Notes under the pieces: generated by a model | Databases searched by the model: none | Told to the model about the DNA's origin: nothing | The model's input: only the letters and a program-made list of their open reading frames with translations | In this document: in pieces, positions 1 to 10,699 of the stretch | Layout of the letters: each line of letters opens with the position of its first letter | Numbering within the stretch: position 1 is the stretch's first letter | Origin: Lepidodermella squamata | Taxonomy: Eukaryota; Gastrotricha | DNA length: 64,000 bases | Assembly: GCA_047495785.1 (NCBI GenBank) | Contig: JBLDXI010000017.1 | Location: 1,922,001 to 1,986,000 of the forward strand | Direction of reading: 5' to 3' | Program-made: the position numbers and the translations under genes

Positions 1-379
1 GCATGCCACCTTAAATTTCAATGCAAATTATTACATCGCGGGGTGGGCGACAGAAAGACTTGCCTAAAATAGAAACAAATGGCGTTTTTGCATCTCCGCC
101 AAGTCAGTCGCGTGCCTGTGATTCCTAAAGAACGCGTTTCGGATCATTAAATGTCATCTGTTTCTATTCTAGACAAGTCATTCTGACGGCCACCCCGTGA
201 TATGCCACTATATCGGGGCATTTCAAAATAAGCGTAAAACTTCACTTGGTTGGGCATGATAAAAGGACTGCCAGGAACTCAAAAAACCATATGTTAGGAG
301 CAGGAACCTCGAGTTTAGGCACATCCAATCTGAAATCATCCAAAAACAAAAATTGGGTTAAAAAGAAATTTTTCATAAA
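1..379. other. Left flank, no gene recognised
   Basis: No coding segment with convincing splice signals, no RNA gene and no repeat was seen. On the minus strand it contains the 3' flank of the MAM-CUB-MAM gene, whose likely polyadenylation hexamer (AATAAA read on the minus strand) is at 380-385. Confidence 0.5.
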
Positions 380-463
380 TTTATTGTTCGAATTGCCAGT
401 TTTCAAAACTTGAGTAAAAAATGTTTGAGCAAATTAGTTTCACCCTTATTATTATTATGAATT

Positions 464-2340
464 TTATTCAGTTGTCTGGCACCACCACGCCTTGAAAAAT
501 CCAACATCATCGATCGCAATATCGGAAGATCCGCGCCGATCCGCGCCAACTGTTGCTTGGAAAGAGACTCGAAAAAGGGTGGTAACATCGCGCGGAACTG
601 CAACCTGCGCATTGTTCCACTGGCCACCCTTGAAGCCGCGAATAACCAACAAAGGGCGCACATCGTCAAGCCCGGTTGTTGCCGACCGGGTAACAAGAGA
701 TACAGCAAGCCTGCCGGTGTAACTGCCGGCTTTGTAGTACCAGAAATTGATACAGTCAACGTCGGTGATGTTGAACTCGCGTTTCGACGCCAACACGGCT
801 ACGTCGCCGGGAAATCGGCCTCGAGAGACGGCCGCTGCGAATTGGCCATCTTTCGACGACTTTGTATGGTCTACTTTCGGCAATATTGCGCCAAGAACTC
901 TGTCGACACTAGTAGCACTTCCCTTCGTCACCTAAATTAGCGACAAAAAAATAATTTTGAATTAAAATTTTTTGAAAATTTTGAAATTTAAATTTAAATT
1001 TTGAAAAATTCCTTAAAATATAAATTAAAATTAAAATTATTTCAAATTTCTTATATTACCTGCCAATTGAATGTTGCCAGGTCCCAATTTTCAAGCAAAT
1101 TCAGGCAGAAAGTTGAATCTTCGAAATCGCAGAAATATGTATACAACTGAGTAACGTCCCGCGTTGTAGTCGGCGTCGTTCTAACAGTCGTCGGTTTCGG
1201 CGTTATGAAATAGGCAAACGACCTCGCGACTGTGAATTTAAATCCCGATCCTTTCGGATAGCCCTCGCCATAAATTCGGAAGGCAATGTAAATCGAATTT
1301 GATGTCGTTTTAAAAATGTCACGCGGCCGTTCGTTGCCGCATAACGACGCAACTGTTGGGTAAGAGCTGTTGATTCCGTCGTAGATAAACAGTCCAGCTA
1401 GGGAGCAATTCGGCGAATTCTCTATATCGAACCATGAAAATTGAACAGCAATTATCGTCCGGCGAACACGTGGGTCATCATCGTTTTCAGCGTCGTAGTA
1501 GTCAGGTGTTAATTCAAGCGGAACGGTGACGAGCCAGCTTTCATTCTTGTACATTCGATCATTCTCGTCGGCGGAATTTTCTATTCGGACAAACGTTTCG
1601 TTTTCGTAAATTGTCGGCACTTCCCCGTCCAAATTCAGGTCGGAATCACCTTGGTATGGGATTAAATGACTAGGCGGCTTGAAAGGCGCCACTGTTGTGC
1701 TCGGGGGCGGTTCGGTCTTGAAAAACTGGCAGGTCGAGTTGAAAACGTGAATGCTTTTCAGGTAGATTATACTATCGACCGATATATCCTCTCGTCTCAG
1801 TCGAGTTCCATTCAGCAATAGGACTATGGTAGAATCCACCATTATTTGCAACGTTTCGACCAACCATGAGTTATGGCAACTTTCGCCCTGAGTTTTTCTC
1901 CAGATCAATTTCGAACTATTTTGAATAGGATAGCCGTAACTTAGCAGCTGGAGTGAGTTGTCGCGATTCCCACACATTTTGTAAACTATCGTAATACAGT
2001 AAGGAATCGCTGCGATCTTATAATTCTGCCCTAATCCAGGTAGAAGCGGGAAACTGGCAACGGCTGCTGAACCGCTTTGATTTGTATAAAAATAGCCGCT
2101 GGAATGGTCGATCCCAGGTAACTTCGGACCGGCTGTGTATCCGCTGATGAGCCATCGAGGATCTCGCTCGAGAAAACGCCATTTAGGACAATCCTCGAAA
2201 GTGCACATCATATAGGGCTGAAGTAGGTTAGGCGGCGCCAGCAATGGGGTAGCCATGGTTGTAACATTCAGCTTGTAAATCGCCGAAACCCCTAACACGT
2301 TACCGAATACCAGCAGACATAGCTCAATATTCGAAAACAT
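464..2340 (-). CDS. Secreted MAM-CUB-MAM domain protein, two exons
   Basis: Exons are 2340-1060 and 931-464 (intron 932-1060 less one base, GT..AG, phase 0), giving 582 aa. Residues 1-20 are a hydrophobic signal segment. A MAM-like domain covers about 45-205 (starts CTFEDC), a CUB domain about 225-380 (ends with the LCGNERP type motif), and a second MAM about 405-575 (FCDFEDSTFC, closing with IAIDDVGF). There is no protease or kinase domain, so it is probably an extracellular adhesion or matrix protein. The AATAAA hexamer lies 80 bp past the stop. It diverges from the sushi gene that starts at 2760. The two MAM domains resemble those of the astacin-like gene at 58955 in type, not in close sequence. 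Domain calls come from Cys pattern and signature motifs seen by eye. Confidence 0.8.
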
Positions 2341-2759
2341 TGTAAAACCTAAATTTCAGCATTCAGCATTCATTTTTAGTGATAATTCAAGTTTTTTTAA
2401 TAAATTAAACTTAAAAAAATCGCTTAAGAGACTAAGTGTGGTAGTTTTCTAGTCGTGTAATTTTATTAAGCGCGCGAGTTCGAAAAAGCGTGCCGCTCGC
2501 GGTCAGGTAAACAAAAAGATGCGCGCACCGTGTGACCGCGCGAGCTTTGTGTCCGAAAAAAACATCTTTAGCCGCAGCTTTTTAAAAATGAGTCTATGAC
2601 ATTGCTGGCTCGAGCTTTCATGCAGCACATGCATCATTATGTTTACCAGCCAACAATTTTCATATTTTTCGCATCTATTGCTCTGGTGTAAAATTTTACC
2701 GACTGCTAGCCACTGTCTATTATATACTACACATCATTCTACAGTCATTCTTTTTTGCC
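2341..2759. promoter_or_regulatory. Divergent intergenic region between two secreted-protein genes
   Basis: About 420 bp separates the start codons of the MAM-CUB-MAM gene (minus) and the triple-sushi gene (plus). A TATATACTAC-like stretch lies about 40 bp before the plus-strand start codon. No other motif was identified; shared control of the two genes is only an inference from the divergent arrangement. Confidence 0.35.
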
Positions 2760-3547
2760 ATGAATAATTGGCTCGACATTGGAAAGTCGCTTATTTTCGC
2801 CGTTTTAGCGCTGCTTTTACAAAAAACCTCGGTAACATCTCTATGAACCTATTCGGCCTCATTTTTTCATTAAGAAAATTTTAATTTTCAAGGCTAATTA
2901 TTGCAAGCTACCATCAACACCTCATATGCTCATTACAATAAATGGCATGAGAGTAAGGGCCGGTTCGCTGATTCCTGCAGGGACAGAAATCGCATTCGCC
3001 TGCGCTTCTGGATATTGGCTGACAAAAGCTGGTGAAGACATCTCAATCAAAACGTATTGCCTTCAATCTGGCCGATTCTTAGCCGATGTTGGAATATGCG
3101 TTCCAGGCAAGCCTTACTTATTCTAGAAAATTCCTATTGATATTTCAGAATTTAGATTGCAAAGACCTGCCAAGGGTCGAGCATGGCGAGTTATCTGGAG
3201 TTGAAGTGGACGAAAACGGTGTTCAATTTCGGAAAATTAACTGCGACCGGAATTACAAAATCATCACGCAAACAAAGGACATTCAGTGCAGCGATGCGAC
3301 AGGCGGCGAGTGGACCGATCCTGACCCGTGTGTCCGGGTCTGCGGGCGGCTACCTACAATACAAAACGGCATCATCATGGCGACAAGCAACTACGATCGG
3401 CATGTTGGTTCGACTCGGCGTGTTGTCTGCGATAACGGCTACATTCTATCAGGCTCGTCATCTGTAGTTTGCGGACGAGACGGCAAGTGGCAAGTTTCAG
3501 CGACGTGTTGGCGGGCTGGCCAACGAAGATCTCAACCTCAGAATTGA
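2760..3547 (+). CDS. Small secreted triple-sushi (CCP) protein
   Basis: Exons are 2760-2831, 2893-3106 and 3156-3547, giving 225 aa. Residues 1-24 are a signal peptide (hydrophobic core LIFAVLALLLQ). Three sushi domains follow: about 26-95, 97-150 and 152-218, each with the four-Cys/Trp pattern (the last ends GKWQVSATC). The second intron (3107-3155, 49 bp) is best placed with a GC donor (CCAG/GCAAGC) because only this keeps phase and creates the usual Pro-Asp-Cys inter-domain junction. AATAAA follows the stop at 3552. Sushi modules bind proteins in complement regulators and adhesion molecules; nothing here identifies a partner. The start ATG is the first one giving a signal peptide. Confidence 0.8.
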
Positions 3548-3673
3548 TTCAAATAAAATGCTATTTTTGACGAAACCAATTTTTATTGTTTGAAACAACA
3601 GATTTTTTTGCATAAATAGCGAGGGCATGCTTGATTAATTCGCAACTATTCAAGCTGTGATGATACATTAGTT

Positions 3674-4376
3674 TTACGAGCAAAGCGGAGGGTGGATGAT
3701 GCTGATTGAAACATTGTCGTCACTTTTGCCGATTGAGATGAAGAGAGGCTGTTCGTACCAGTAGTAGACGTCGAAGGAAGACGGCCCAACTATGCAGGCC
3801 CAATCGCCGCCGAAAGCCAGATTGAACTGGTTCTGGACGTAGTTCGAAATTTCGTCGTAAGCTGTGAATAGCTTGAAGCCAAGCGTGACGAAATGCAACG
3901 CATCTTGCTTGGTAGCCTCAGTTAATTTACTATGGGTGTTCGGCAGGAAGTAAAATTTGCTCTAAAAAACACAAAAAAATCCTAAAAAAAATATCGAAAT
4001 TAAACAAAATTACCGTATCAAGCGGCCGAGACGTAGGAGCAGCTGTGAGGTGCGGCTTTAGCCTTGAGCAAATTTCTTTAAAAATGATTACATCAATATC
4101 ACCCCGGCGTAGATGAACATAATTAGGCGCGACGTATTTGCCGCTGATCGCCATGGTAGCTGGTCCGATGATGGTGCCCCAATAATTGCCGTAGATAGTA
4201 TTAAACCGCTCGCTGATGTATTTGACCCGGTCGAACACGGTAAGGCCGTAACGGAAGGCTTGCTGCGTGACATTCAACGCATTTTGCGGCACCAAATCGC
4301 CCAAATTATCGTCCATACTCACAATCGCGAAGTCCTGTTTAGAATGGGGAGGACAAAAATCACGCAAAAAATGCAT
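3674..4376 (-). CDS. Tandem dynein light chain (LC8-type) protein
   Basis: Exons are 4376-4014 and 3961-3674 (intron 52 bp, phase 0). Counting from the ATG at 4316 the protein is 196 aa; an in-frame ATG at 4376 would add 20 residues, but a CTAAACAG acceptor-like site just before 4333 suggests the upstream part may be intronic. Two LC8-like domains are visible: residues 8-80 with ISERFNTIYGNYWGTIIG, and 115-190 with NYVQNQFN and GGDWACIVG, matching the family pattern in which a helix with (K)xxFxxxYxxxWHCIVG precedes a beta strand. LC8 normally is a single about 90-residue dimerising hub, so a two-domain chain is unusual. Both copies are divergent (second lacks the usual YFYLGQ strand), so cargo binding may be altered. 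Confidence 0.7.
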
Positions 4377-4497
4377 CTATCATCCCTAATTTCGGGAAAT
4401 TAATCTAAACAAACCACAGTCTTTTTTAGCGGTATAGTTTTCTCGATTTCTAGACAATAATAATTAATTAAATTCGCAGAATTTTTAATAAAAAATT

Positions 4498-6211
4498 TTA
4501 ATTACGGCGAGAACAGGAACCTTTGACACGCCAGGTTCCGTCGTCATGGCAACGAATAATGTTGGACCCATTTAATGAAAACCCGGCCTCGCATCGAAAT
4601 TTGCGCTCCGCCCCCTGGAAGTTGGCGTTCGACATTTCGAAGGTTGCATGCGCAACATCCGGCAGGGTCAAGCAAGCTAAGAAACCATATTATAACCAAA
4701 ATAAGCCGTTTAATTTCACTAATGAATACCAGGCGAGCATACAGAGTCAACAACCCAAACGCCTTGATCGCTGCAGGTCACATTTTCGGCGCCTTGCAGT
4801 GAATAGCCGAAGTTACACGTGATTTTCCTGGCCGCCCCGGACAGCGAACTACCCGGCGCCACGACTCCGTTCGCAACATACGGCACAGTGCCGCAATTTC
4901 TGAAAAGGGTCTGTCTAATATCCTCGCCATTATCACTAGGCTCGTCAATCGATGGCAATTGCTGCTGCTTTTGGCTTTGTTCAAACGCCTCGCCGCCGCC
5001 TAGCCTAATTTCCAAGACCGGGGTTGTAGTCACCCTGGGTGTCTCGGTTGTTTCTACAGCTTCCGTTGTCGATACATGGGAATATCGCCGCAAGTGTGAC
5101 GACCCACCCGGGTGCATTCGATGAGGCGCGACTGAGGTTGGTTCGGTGAAATGGTGGTAAAAATCATCGGCAGTCGGCGAGGTGCTTTCATCATCAGGTT
5201 CCGGTGTGGTACTAACACCAGTTGTAGTATCAGGGTCTGGTGTGGTTGTAGTAGTCGTAGTTGTTGAAGTTGATGTTGAGGTTGAGGTTGAGGTTGTTGT
5301 TGAGGATGAAGTAGGTAAAGTGGTTTTTTCAGTTGAAGTTGAACTATTCACGTTAATAAGGTACGACATACCGGCATCTTCCTTCTCATTGCTAACTTTG
5401 CCCATTGGACTAGCCACGGCCGATGATCGGCTCGCTGGGTGTTCCAACTTGAGCGATATGCACTTGCCAACCTCGTTGGCCCACTGGCCGTCTGTTAAAC
5501 AGAAGGAAAACTCATCGCCGGATAAAGCGTAACCTGGGTCGCAAATGACGCGAATTCGGTTGCCTGGCAACACCTTCGAGTAGTTTTCCGTCACTTCCAT
5601 AACCCGTTTGTAACCGGTGTACGCTAGAATAGCCCCATTTTCGACCAGTACTACCGTGCATTTCGTAACTTGGTGTTCGAGCTGGAAAAAATTACAATTT
5701 ATTTCGAAATTTATGAGAATTTTTTGAAATTATTACTGATGGCTTTGGCGTGCTTGGCGTTTCAGGCGTGCCTGTTGTAGATAGAACAGAACTTGAATAG
5801 TACTGATAATGGAGCTTCGGCACATATCTACAGTGAGTGGTGTCACCGGCCCATTCGCCGTCAACCGTCGACCACTCGCCCCTGGCCGTACAAATTCGCG
5901 TTTGCACGGCTTCGATATGCGGCCCGAACGTGTAGCCACTCAGGCACTGAATCTGAATCTGCGTGCCCGGCGGCACAATTATCGGCACGTTTGTTCGCCC
6001 TGTTATTGTGATGTTCGCATTGTGAATGATGGGCGTTAGACAATGCAAGTCTTTTCCGGACTAAAAATTGAATAATAAAAATACCGCCTTAATAATTTTA
6101 TCAATATCTTACGTTTGCATCACTGTCATCCGTGATGAATCTGCAAAGAATCAATCCAACCAGAAAATTCGAAAAAAGGTGCAATGTTAAAAAGTGTGCA
6201 GTTCGCGGCAT
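4498..6211 (-). CDS. Secreted four-sushi protein with Thr/Ser-rich mucin-like linker
   Basis: Four exons: 6211-6113, 6060-5737, 5681-4730 and 4676-4498, with introns of 52, 55 and 53 bp; total 517 aa. The start at 6211 gives a signal peptide (NFLVGLILC core). Sushi 1 spans about 37-110, sushi 2 about 145-215, sushi 3 about 395-450, and sushi 4 (last exon) about 453-510. Between sushi 2 and 3 lies a Thr/Ser/Pro-rich stretch (about 240-330) with a run of Thr codons, likely heavily O-glycosylated. The first exon and last exon are short and would be lost by open-reading-frame scanning; they are required because they supply the signal peptide and the final Cys pair. Likely extracellular, function unknown. 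Confidence 0.8.
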
Positions 6212-6707
6212 TTCCTATATGACGAAACAAAAAAAATTGAAAAGAAAAAATGTGAGTGTAAAATTTTAGTGAGTATGTTGTTGCTTTGATGAACTCAAGC
6301 GCGCACTCGCAATTATCTAGATAAACCGGGTTCGAAAACAAACAAAAACTACTTATTATGCTGCGTGAATACATGTTGTATTTTTCCTTCAGGTATCGCA
6401 TGTTTTATCGCAACCACCACCATCATCATCATCATCTCCGACATTATTTGACGGCGTTTCAAATACTTTATTTACCGAGACGGATCGGCTGCACCTTCCG
6501 CGTTCTACACAACAGCGAGGTTACGGGCTGCTATTGTCGCCTCAATTTGAAATCAAACATATATTGGTCTCGTCCGGCGCGCAAATATGCGAGACAAACG
6601 CGCCCCTGTTAGACACGCTAATTTTGGTGTGTGCGAATATTAGCGGCAATTAATTGCGAATAAAATTCGGCGAAAAAACAATGCAAAAGAAATCTCGGCC
6701 GATGACA
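6212..6707. other. Intergenic, no gene recognised
   Basis: Lies upstream of the four-sushi gene. It contains a CACCAC/CATCAT run near 6414-6440 that would encode poly-His in one frame but has no other coding signs. The right edge (6708-6713) is the AATAAA hexamer of the minus-strand peptide gene that follows. Confidence 0.4.
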
Positions 6708-6788
6708 TTTATTTTCTATATCGCGGAAATAATTGAAAAAAAATGATGAGTGGCAAGATTCGAGTTAGAGTTTGCATTTTTCCATCGG

Positions 6789-7062
6789 TCACTTGTAGTG
6801 CAAATTGACAGCGGCGGTATTGCTGCAGACCCGTTGACCGGTTGCTGTAGTACGGCATGACGTCCGTTTGACAGCCTCGCCGGGATGATGCTGCCCGTGT
6901 ATGACAGGGCCCCGATTCACGACATGAGTCTGGCTGCCTACATATCGATGAGCCGAAATAGTGAGAAGGGCCGAACTCTAAAGGAGACATTTTTTAAAGT
7001 AAAAAAATTACCAATTAGTTTACCAGAAGAGCCGCTATTAACAGCAGTATTAACTTCATCAT
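6789..7062 (-). CDS. Candidate secreted peptide (neuropeptide-like) precursor, 75 aa
   Basis: Two exons, 7062-7024 and 6977-6789, joined across a 46-bp GT..AG intron in phase 0. The first exon encodes MMKLILLLIAALL and the second continues the hydrophobic core (SSALLTISA), so the splice itself completes a signal peptide of about 22 residues. A Lys-Arg dibasic site at 51-52 (EAVKR) is followed by a 23-24 residue C-terminal peptide with exactly two Cys that can form one disulfide ring enclosing nine residues. AATAAA on the minus strand lies at 6713-6708, about 75 bp after the stop. No amidation glycine is present and I do not recognise the family; it could also be a small cysteine-containing secreted protein of another kind. 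Splice, signal peptide, processing site and poly(A) signal agree, but no homologue was recognised. Confidence 0.5.
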
Positions 7063-7878
7063 GGCAAATTTAATGTGAGAATCAAATGTTGAAAAATACC
7101 ACTTTTGCCAGCTAGAGGTGCTCATTATTTATCGGAGTTTTTTTGATACGGTAACAGTTCACGCTTTGATGCTCATCGTTGCGCAATGTCATAGACTACG
7201 TCACAAGTCACTTTCTTCTTGCATTGCCTCAAATAACTTGACTCAAATAATATCAAAATAAAGCATCGCGCCCAATCACTTTTTGGGTTTTCCTGCTTTG
7301 CCAGCCAGGTGAATTTTTAGAAAATAAAGAGGGGTTCTTGGGCATCGAATGCCGGTTTCCGCAAGTCCGGACGATTTTACCTTGATTTAAGGCTAATTTT
7401 TTAGTCGCCTAGTCTCCTGGCCGGAATCAGGGAACCGGGTGCCCTCGTCGGCCACCTCATCCAGTTACGCTAAACCTTTAAATTATAAGTTTGATACCGT
7501 TAGTTTCGTCTCGGCAAGCTGAGTGTGGAAATCGCCTTCGTTGCCTTACCTGTGAGCTTTTCCCTGCCGACGTGATTCCTGAACCTCTCATGTTTATGGT
7601 AACAAATTACCTGAGAAACGACACGAGCCCCCTCGCGCATGTTAAGAACTAATTTTTTGCGATCACGTGCTTGAAAAATCACGAAAAAAATTGGCTCAAC
7701 AATGCGAATTTCTTGAGTTACGTGCAAATAACCTGCTACATAGCACTCAGTTTCCAAATTTCGGCTGGTGGCAAATTAGGAATTCCTGCTCTATCTTGAA
7801 CCAAACACTTGATGAAAATGTATCAATATTTATTTATTTTTACCGGATTATTGAAAAACTATAAATGGAATGAGAAAA
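7063..7878. other. Intergenic, no gene recognised
   Basis: No coding exon, RNA gene or repeat could be supported. It includes the likely promoter of the peptide gene on its left and the 3' flank of SNAPC3 on its right. Confidence 0.4.
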
Positions 7879-9627
7879 TCATTCATCACTTGAGCTATCG
7901 TCACTATCACTTGAGCTTTGACCCATGGCATCACGGGTCGGATTTGCGTCATCAGAATCACTGCTATCGCTTTCCTTGTCCTCGTCGTCACGCGGCAGCG
8001 GGATATCTAGTATTTCAGCCTGATTATCATCCAAATCCTGGCCAGTTTTATTTTTCTCATACATCGAAAGCGCGACGCTAGGCAGAGCGTATAACCGGAA
8101 AGGGCCAGCCTCCGGGATTCGTTTCCCCTTATCGTCGTACAGCAGCCGATCGGCGCAGACGCTGCACATTAAGGTGGGATCTTCCGGGCATAGAAGGCAG
8201 TTCGCCACCGCCCATTTCGCGCCCAATCGCCAGCAACACATGCAAGGTCGGCGGAATTGCCTCTGCCGCATTTGAACCACCGGGTAGCATGCTAACAGCG
8301 AACAATCGGTTGTTTGGTTGAATAGCCTCACGTCCGTTACAACGACTAGATGCTCACAATTGCCTTGGTGAACGTACAAATACGGATAGCCAATTTTCAG
8401 GACAAGAGCTGATAATGGAGTTTTCGCCATTTCTGTCTCGGACTGCTTGAAATCCTGCCCATGGGCCAGCGCGTGGTCTACCACGATTTTAGACAAACTT
8501 TTCGCCTCAGGGTGGCGCATGTCGTCGTAAAAAGTATTGTTGAAACAGAAATAGCCACTTGGATAGCGGTCTTTGGTGATCGGAATCGGGCCTTCTGTTA
8601 TGGCGGTTGGTCGGTCCGAAAAATCACCCGCGAGTGACGAGTAATCGTACTCGCAGACAATCAGATCGCGCAAATCAGCCAGCGTATTGCAGCCCAACAG
8701 CAGATATTCACCCAATATCGTAGTCTTGAAAAATAAAGAACGTTTCAGATGAGAACAAAAATCTAATAGGAATTCAAACCTTGAATTTTCTAGTGGCGAC
8801 GTAAGGTTTGAAAACTTGAACGGTGATCAAAAGGTCATCTGGCGCTACTTTCGGGCTAGATGCAAATGCTTCTTCAGGATGGTGATGCGGTCCTAGTAAT
8901 ATCTATATCAATTCAGTTAGCAATCAAATCGAAAAAAATTAAGAATGGTAAACCTTTTTAACATCTGGTTCCCGAGTATCAGACATATTGCTGACATCCA
9001 TACTGGCAGTTTGATCATTTGAATTGGAGTTTGGCTCTCCTCTCTGGCCTTCAGAGTGTTTCTGTTTAGCAAGTTCAGCTGCTCTCCGCTTCAACTCTTC
9101 GCGAAACAGTCTTAAATCAAATAGTTTGCGCAATTCAGTAATAATTTGCTAGATACTTACAGTACAGATCTCAAAGTACTAGCTTGTGGTGTTGGATCCA
9201 AAGCTTGCGGTGGAACGCTGTTAGCAACAAGATCAGTCAATTTGATGCCACTTGTTGAAGTCGCCAACAACCCAGGGTGAAGTGCGGCGATTGACGGTGG
9301 TGTTGATCGAGAATACAAATGAGATGGGCTAAATTAGATTAGTCAGTAACCTTCAGATGAAATATCAACAAAAGCATACTCGCAAGACTTTTTCAGCTCT
9401 GCCATTATATCTGTAGGAATAGAGGTTTGCCATTGGTTAGCTGTCTTCTGAGAAAGCGATTCAGCAGTAACAGGCACTTTTCCATTCTCGTGGCCGAAAG
9501 ACTCCGAAAACTTCGAACGGAAGCGGTCAAAGCTGATCAGTTCAGAAAATTTCAACGCAGTGCCGGGAGTAATTCGGGTGCCCTCTTGTGGTCGCGTAGG
9601 CCTTGCTACAGTCGCTTCTTCATCCAT
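7879..9627 (-). CDS. SNAPC3: snRNA-activating protein complex subunit 3 (SNAP50)
   Basis: Five exons: 9627-9380, 9328-9161, 9110-8954, 8902-8780 and 8724-7879, introns of 50-55 bp, total 513 aa. The family's C-terminal domain is clear: a LGCNTLADLRDLIVC segment, a GYFCFNNTFYDDMRHP segment, then the Cys-rich zinc-binding end at about 393-430 (CMCCW, CLLC, CSVC followed by RLLYDDKGKR). SNAPC3 binds the proximal sequence element of RNA polymerase II and III snRNA genes in the nucleus. The protein is longer than the human one (about 410 aa), with a Lys/Arg-Glu helix near 140-160 and a Ser/Asp-rich acidic tail (last about 45 residues). Exon 1 start is the first in-frame ATG after an upstream CTTTAG. 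Three U4 genes, plausible targets, occur in the same window. Confidence 0.88.
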
Positions 9628-9673
9628 CCTTATTTCTCTCAAACAAACTAAAGCAAGAAAAAGATATTATACA

Positions 9674-9677
<4 letters not shown>

Positions 9678-9720
<43 letters not shown>
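9678..9720. repeat. (GA)n microsatellite
   Basis: Uninterrupted GA dinucleotide tract of 43 bp. On the minus strand it continues the reading frame of the reverse-transcriptase fragment at the point where that family has a Leu/Ser-containing segment, so it may have expanded from transposon sequence. Confidence 0.95.
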
Positions 9721-9722
<2 letters not shown>

Positions 9723-9960
9723 ATCAATAATAACACTTAGATCACGTACAGAATCGGAAGAGTCGATTATGCTAGAGCTTAACGTTAAAGGAGTTGAAGG
9801 GTTATCTTTCCCAAACGAGAGAACAGAACATTTACTAATTGCAATTTCAAGTTGCCGCTTATCACACCATGAGACAACAGCATCACTGGCTTCTTGAAGT
9901 CGGGGTGAGGAGGTAGCAGAGAAAATATGAGCAATTTTTGAGTCAGCGGCGATTAGGGAG
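9721..9960 (-). mobile_element. Non-LTR retrotransposon reverse-transcriptase fragment
   Basis: Read from 9960 downward on the minus strand, an open frame gives IAADSKIAHIFSATS, then a segment with VVSWCDKRQLEIAISKCSVL and SFGKDN, then SVRDLSVIID. This is the end of the RT domain of CR1/Jockey/RTE-type elements, where the canonical order is F/YADD-SKI, LQ..L..V..WC..W.L.I...KC.VL, and VRDLGV.ID. The catalytic FADD is degraded to IAAD, and no start or longer frame remains, so it is a dead fragment. It runs straight into the GA microsatellite. Confidence 0.7.
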
Positions 9961-10699
9961 GCGAAAGAGCCAAGCTGTTATAGATATATTATAATTATAG
10001 ATGTAAGAAAAAGATAGCAAGAAAGCCCAATCACCATTTCTGGTGGTATTCTTGGGCTGGTGGTTTTCACAGGTGCTATCCACGGAACGAAAGACATTGA
10101 AGGTTCCGGAGTAGTGGTTACTGGTTACAACTACATGCGAGTCAATCAGCCGATTTAAAATTGCTTTTCTACCAGCGAGCGGAATGTCGTTTCGTCCAGC
10201 GAAGCCTCTTTGCAGCCACCGTGGGGGTTTTGCCGCCTTCGACACGGAGTCTCATCGCGGAAACCGTCTGCCACAGTCTCCGCAGTCCTCCAGTTTTGAT
10301 TTTTTGTGCTATTTGATAAAAAAAAATCCCGCTCAAAGTCATGTGAAGGACACTGCAAGGTATTATTAGAAATACATATTTCCTGGATATTATAATGTTG
10401 CCAAAATATTATATCCATTTTTTTTAATTTGTGACCTTGAACCATATATAGCCTGAGATGTGCCGCGAAATATTTGAATTCGATATATAGAGACATTCCG
10501 AACGACACGCACGTGCATGGGTGCGATCATTGCGAATTAGTTTCGAACTTGGGCCAAGGCTTTGACATACCGGATTGGCAGCGGAAACTGGATTGTCGCA
10601 CCAAGGAGCCATTTCGGATGAACTTATGACTATGACCAGCGGATTTGCATGTATTTTCAGCCCTACTGAGATACTGTAAAATTGGTAATCGCAGTGACT
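9961..10699. other. Probable transposon-derived debris, unassigned
   Basis: Sits between the RT fragment and the DDE transposase remnant. Short frames on the minus strand show no family I can name. No splice-supported gene was found. Confidence 0.35.

Noticed and set aside
5182-5532. Val-rich plus-strand frame
   Set aside because: Antisense of the Thr-rich linker in the four-sushi gene.
6358-6612. Frame with a run of His codons
   Set aside because: Driven by a CACCAT simple repeat; no splice, signal or domain support.
7500-7757. 85-codon minus-strand frame upstream of the peptide gene
   Set aside because: No signal peptide, domain or splice partner; composition unlike nearby exons.
9676-9897. 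Plus-strand frame with an Arg-Glu repeat at its start
   Set aside because: It is the translation of the GA microsatellite followed by antisense of the reverse-transcriptase fragment.
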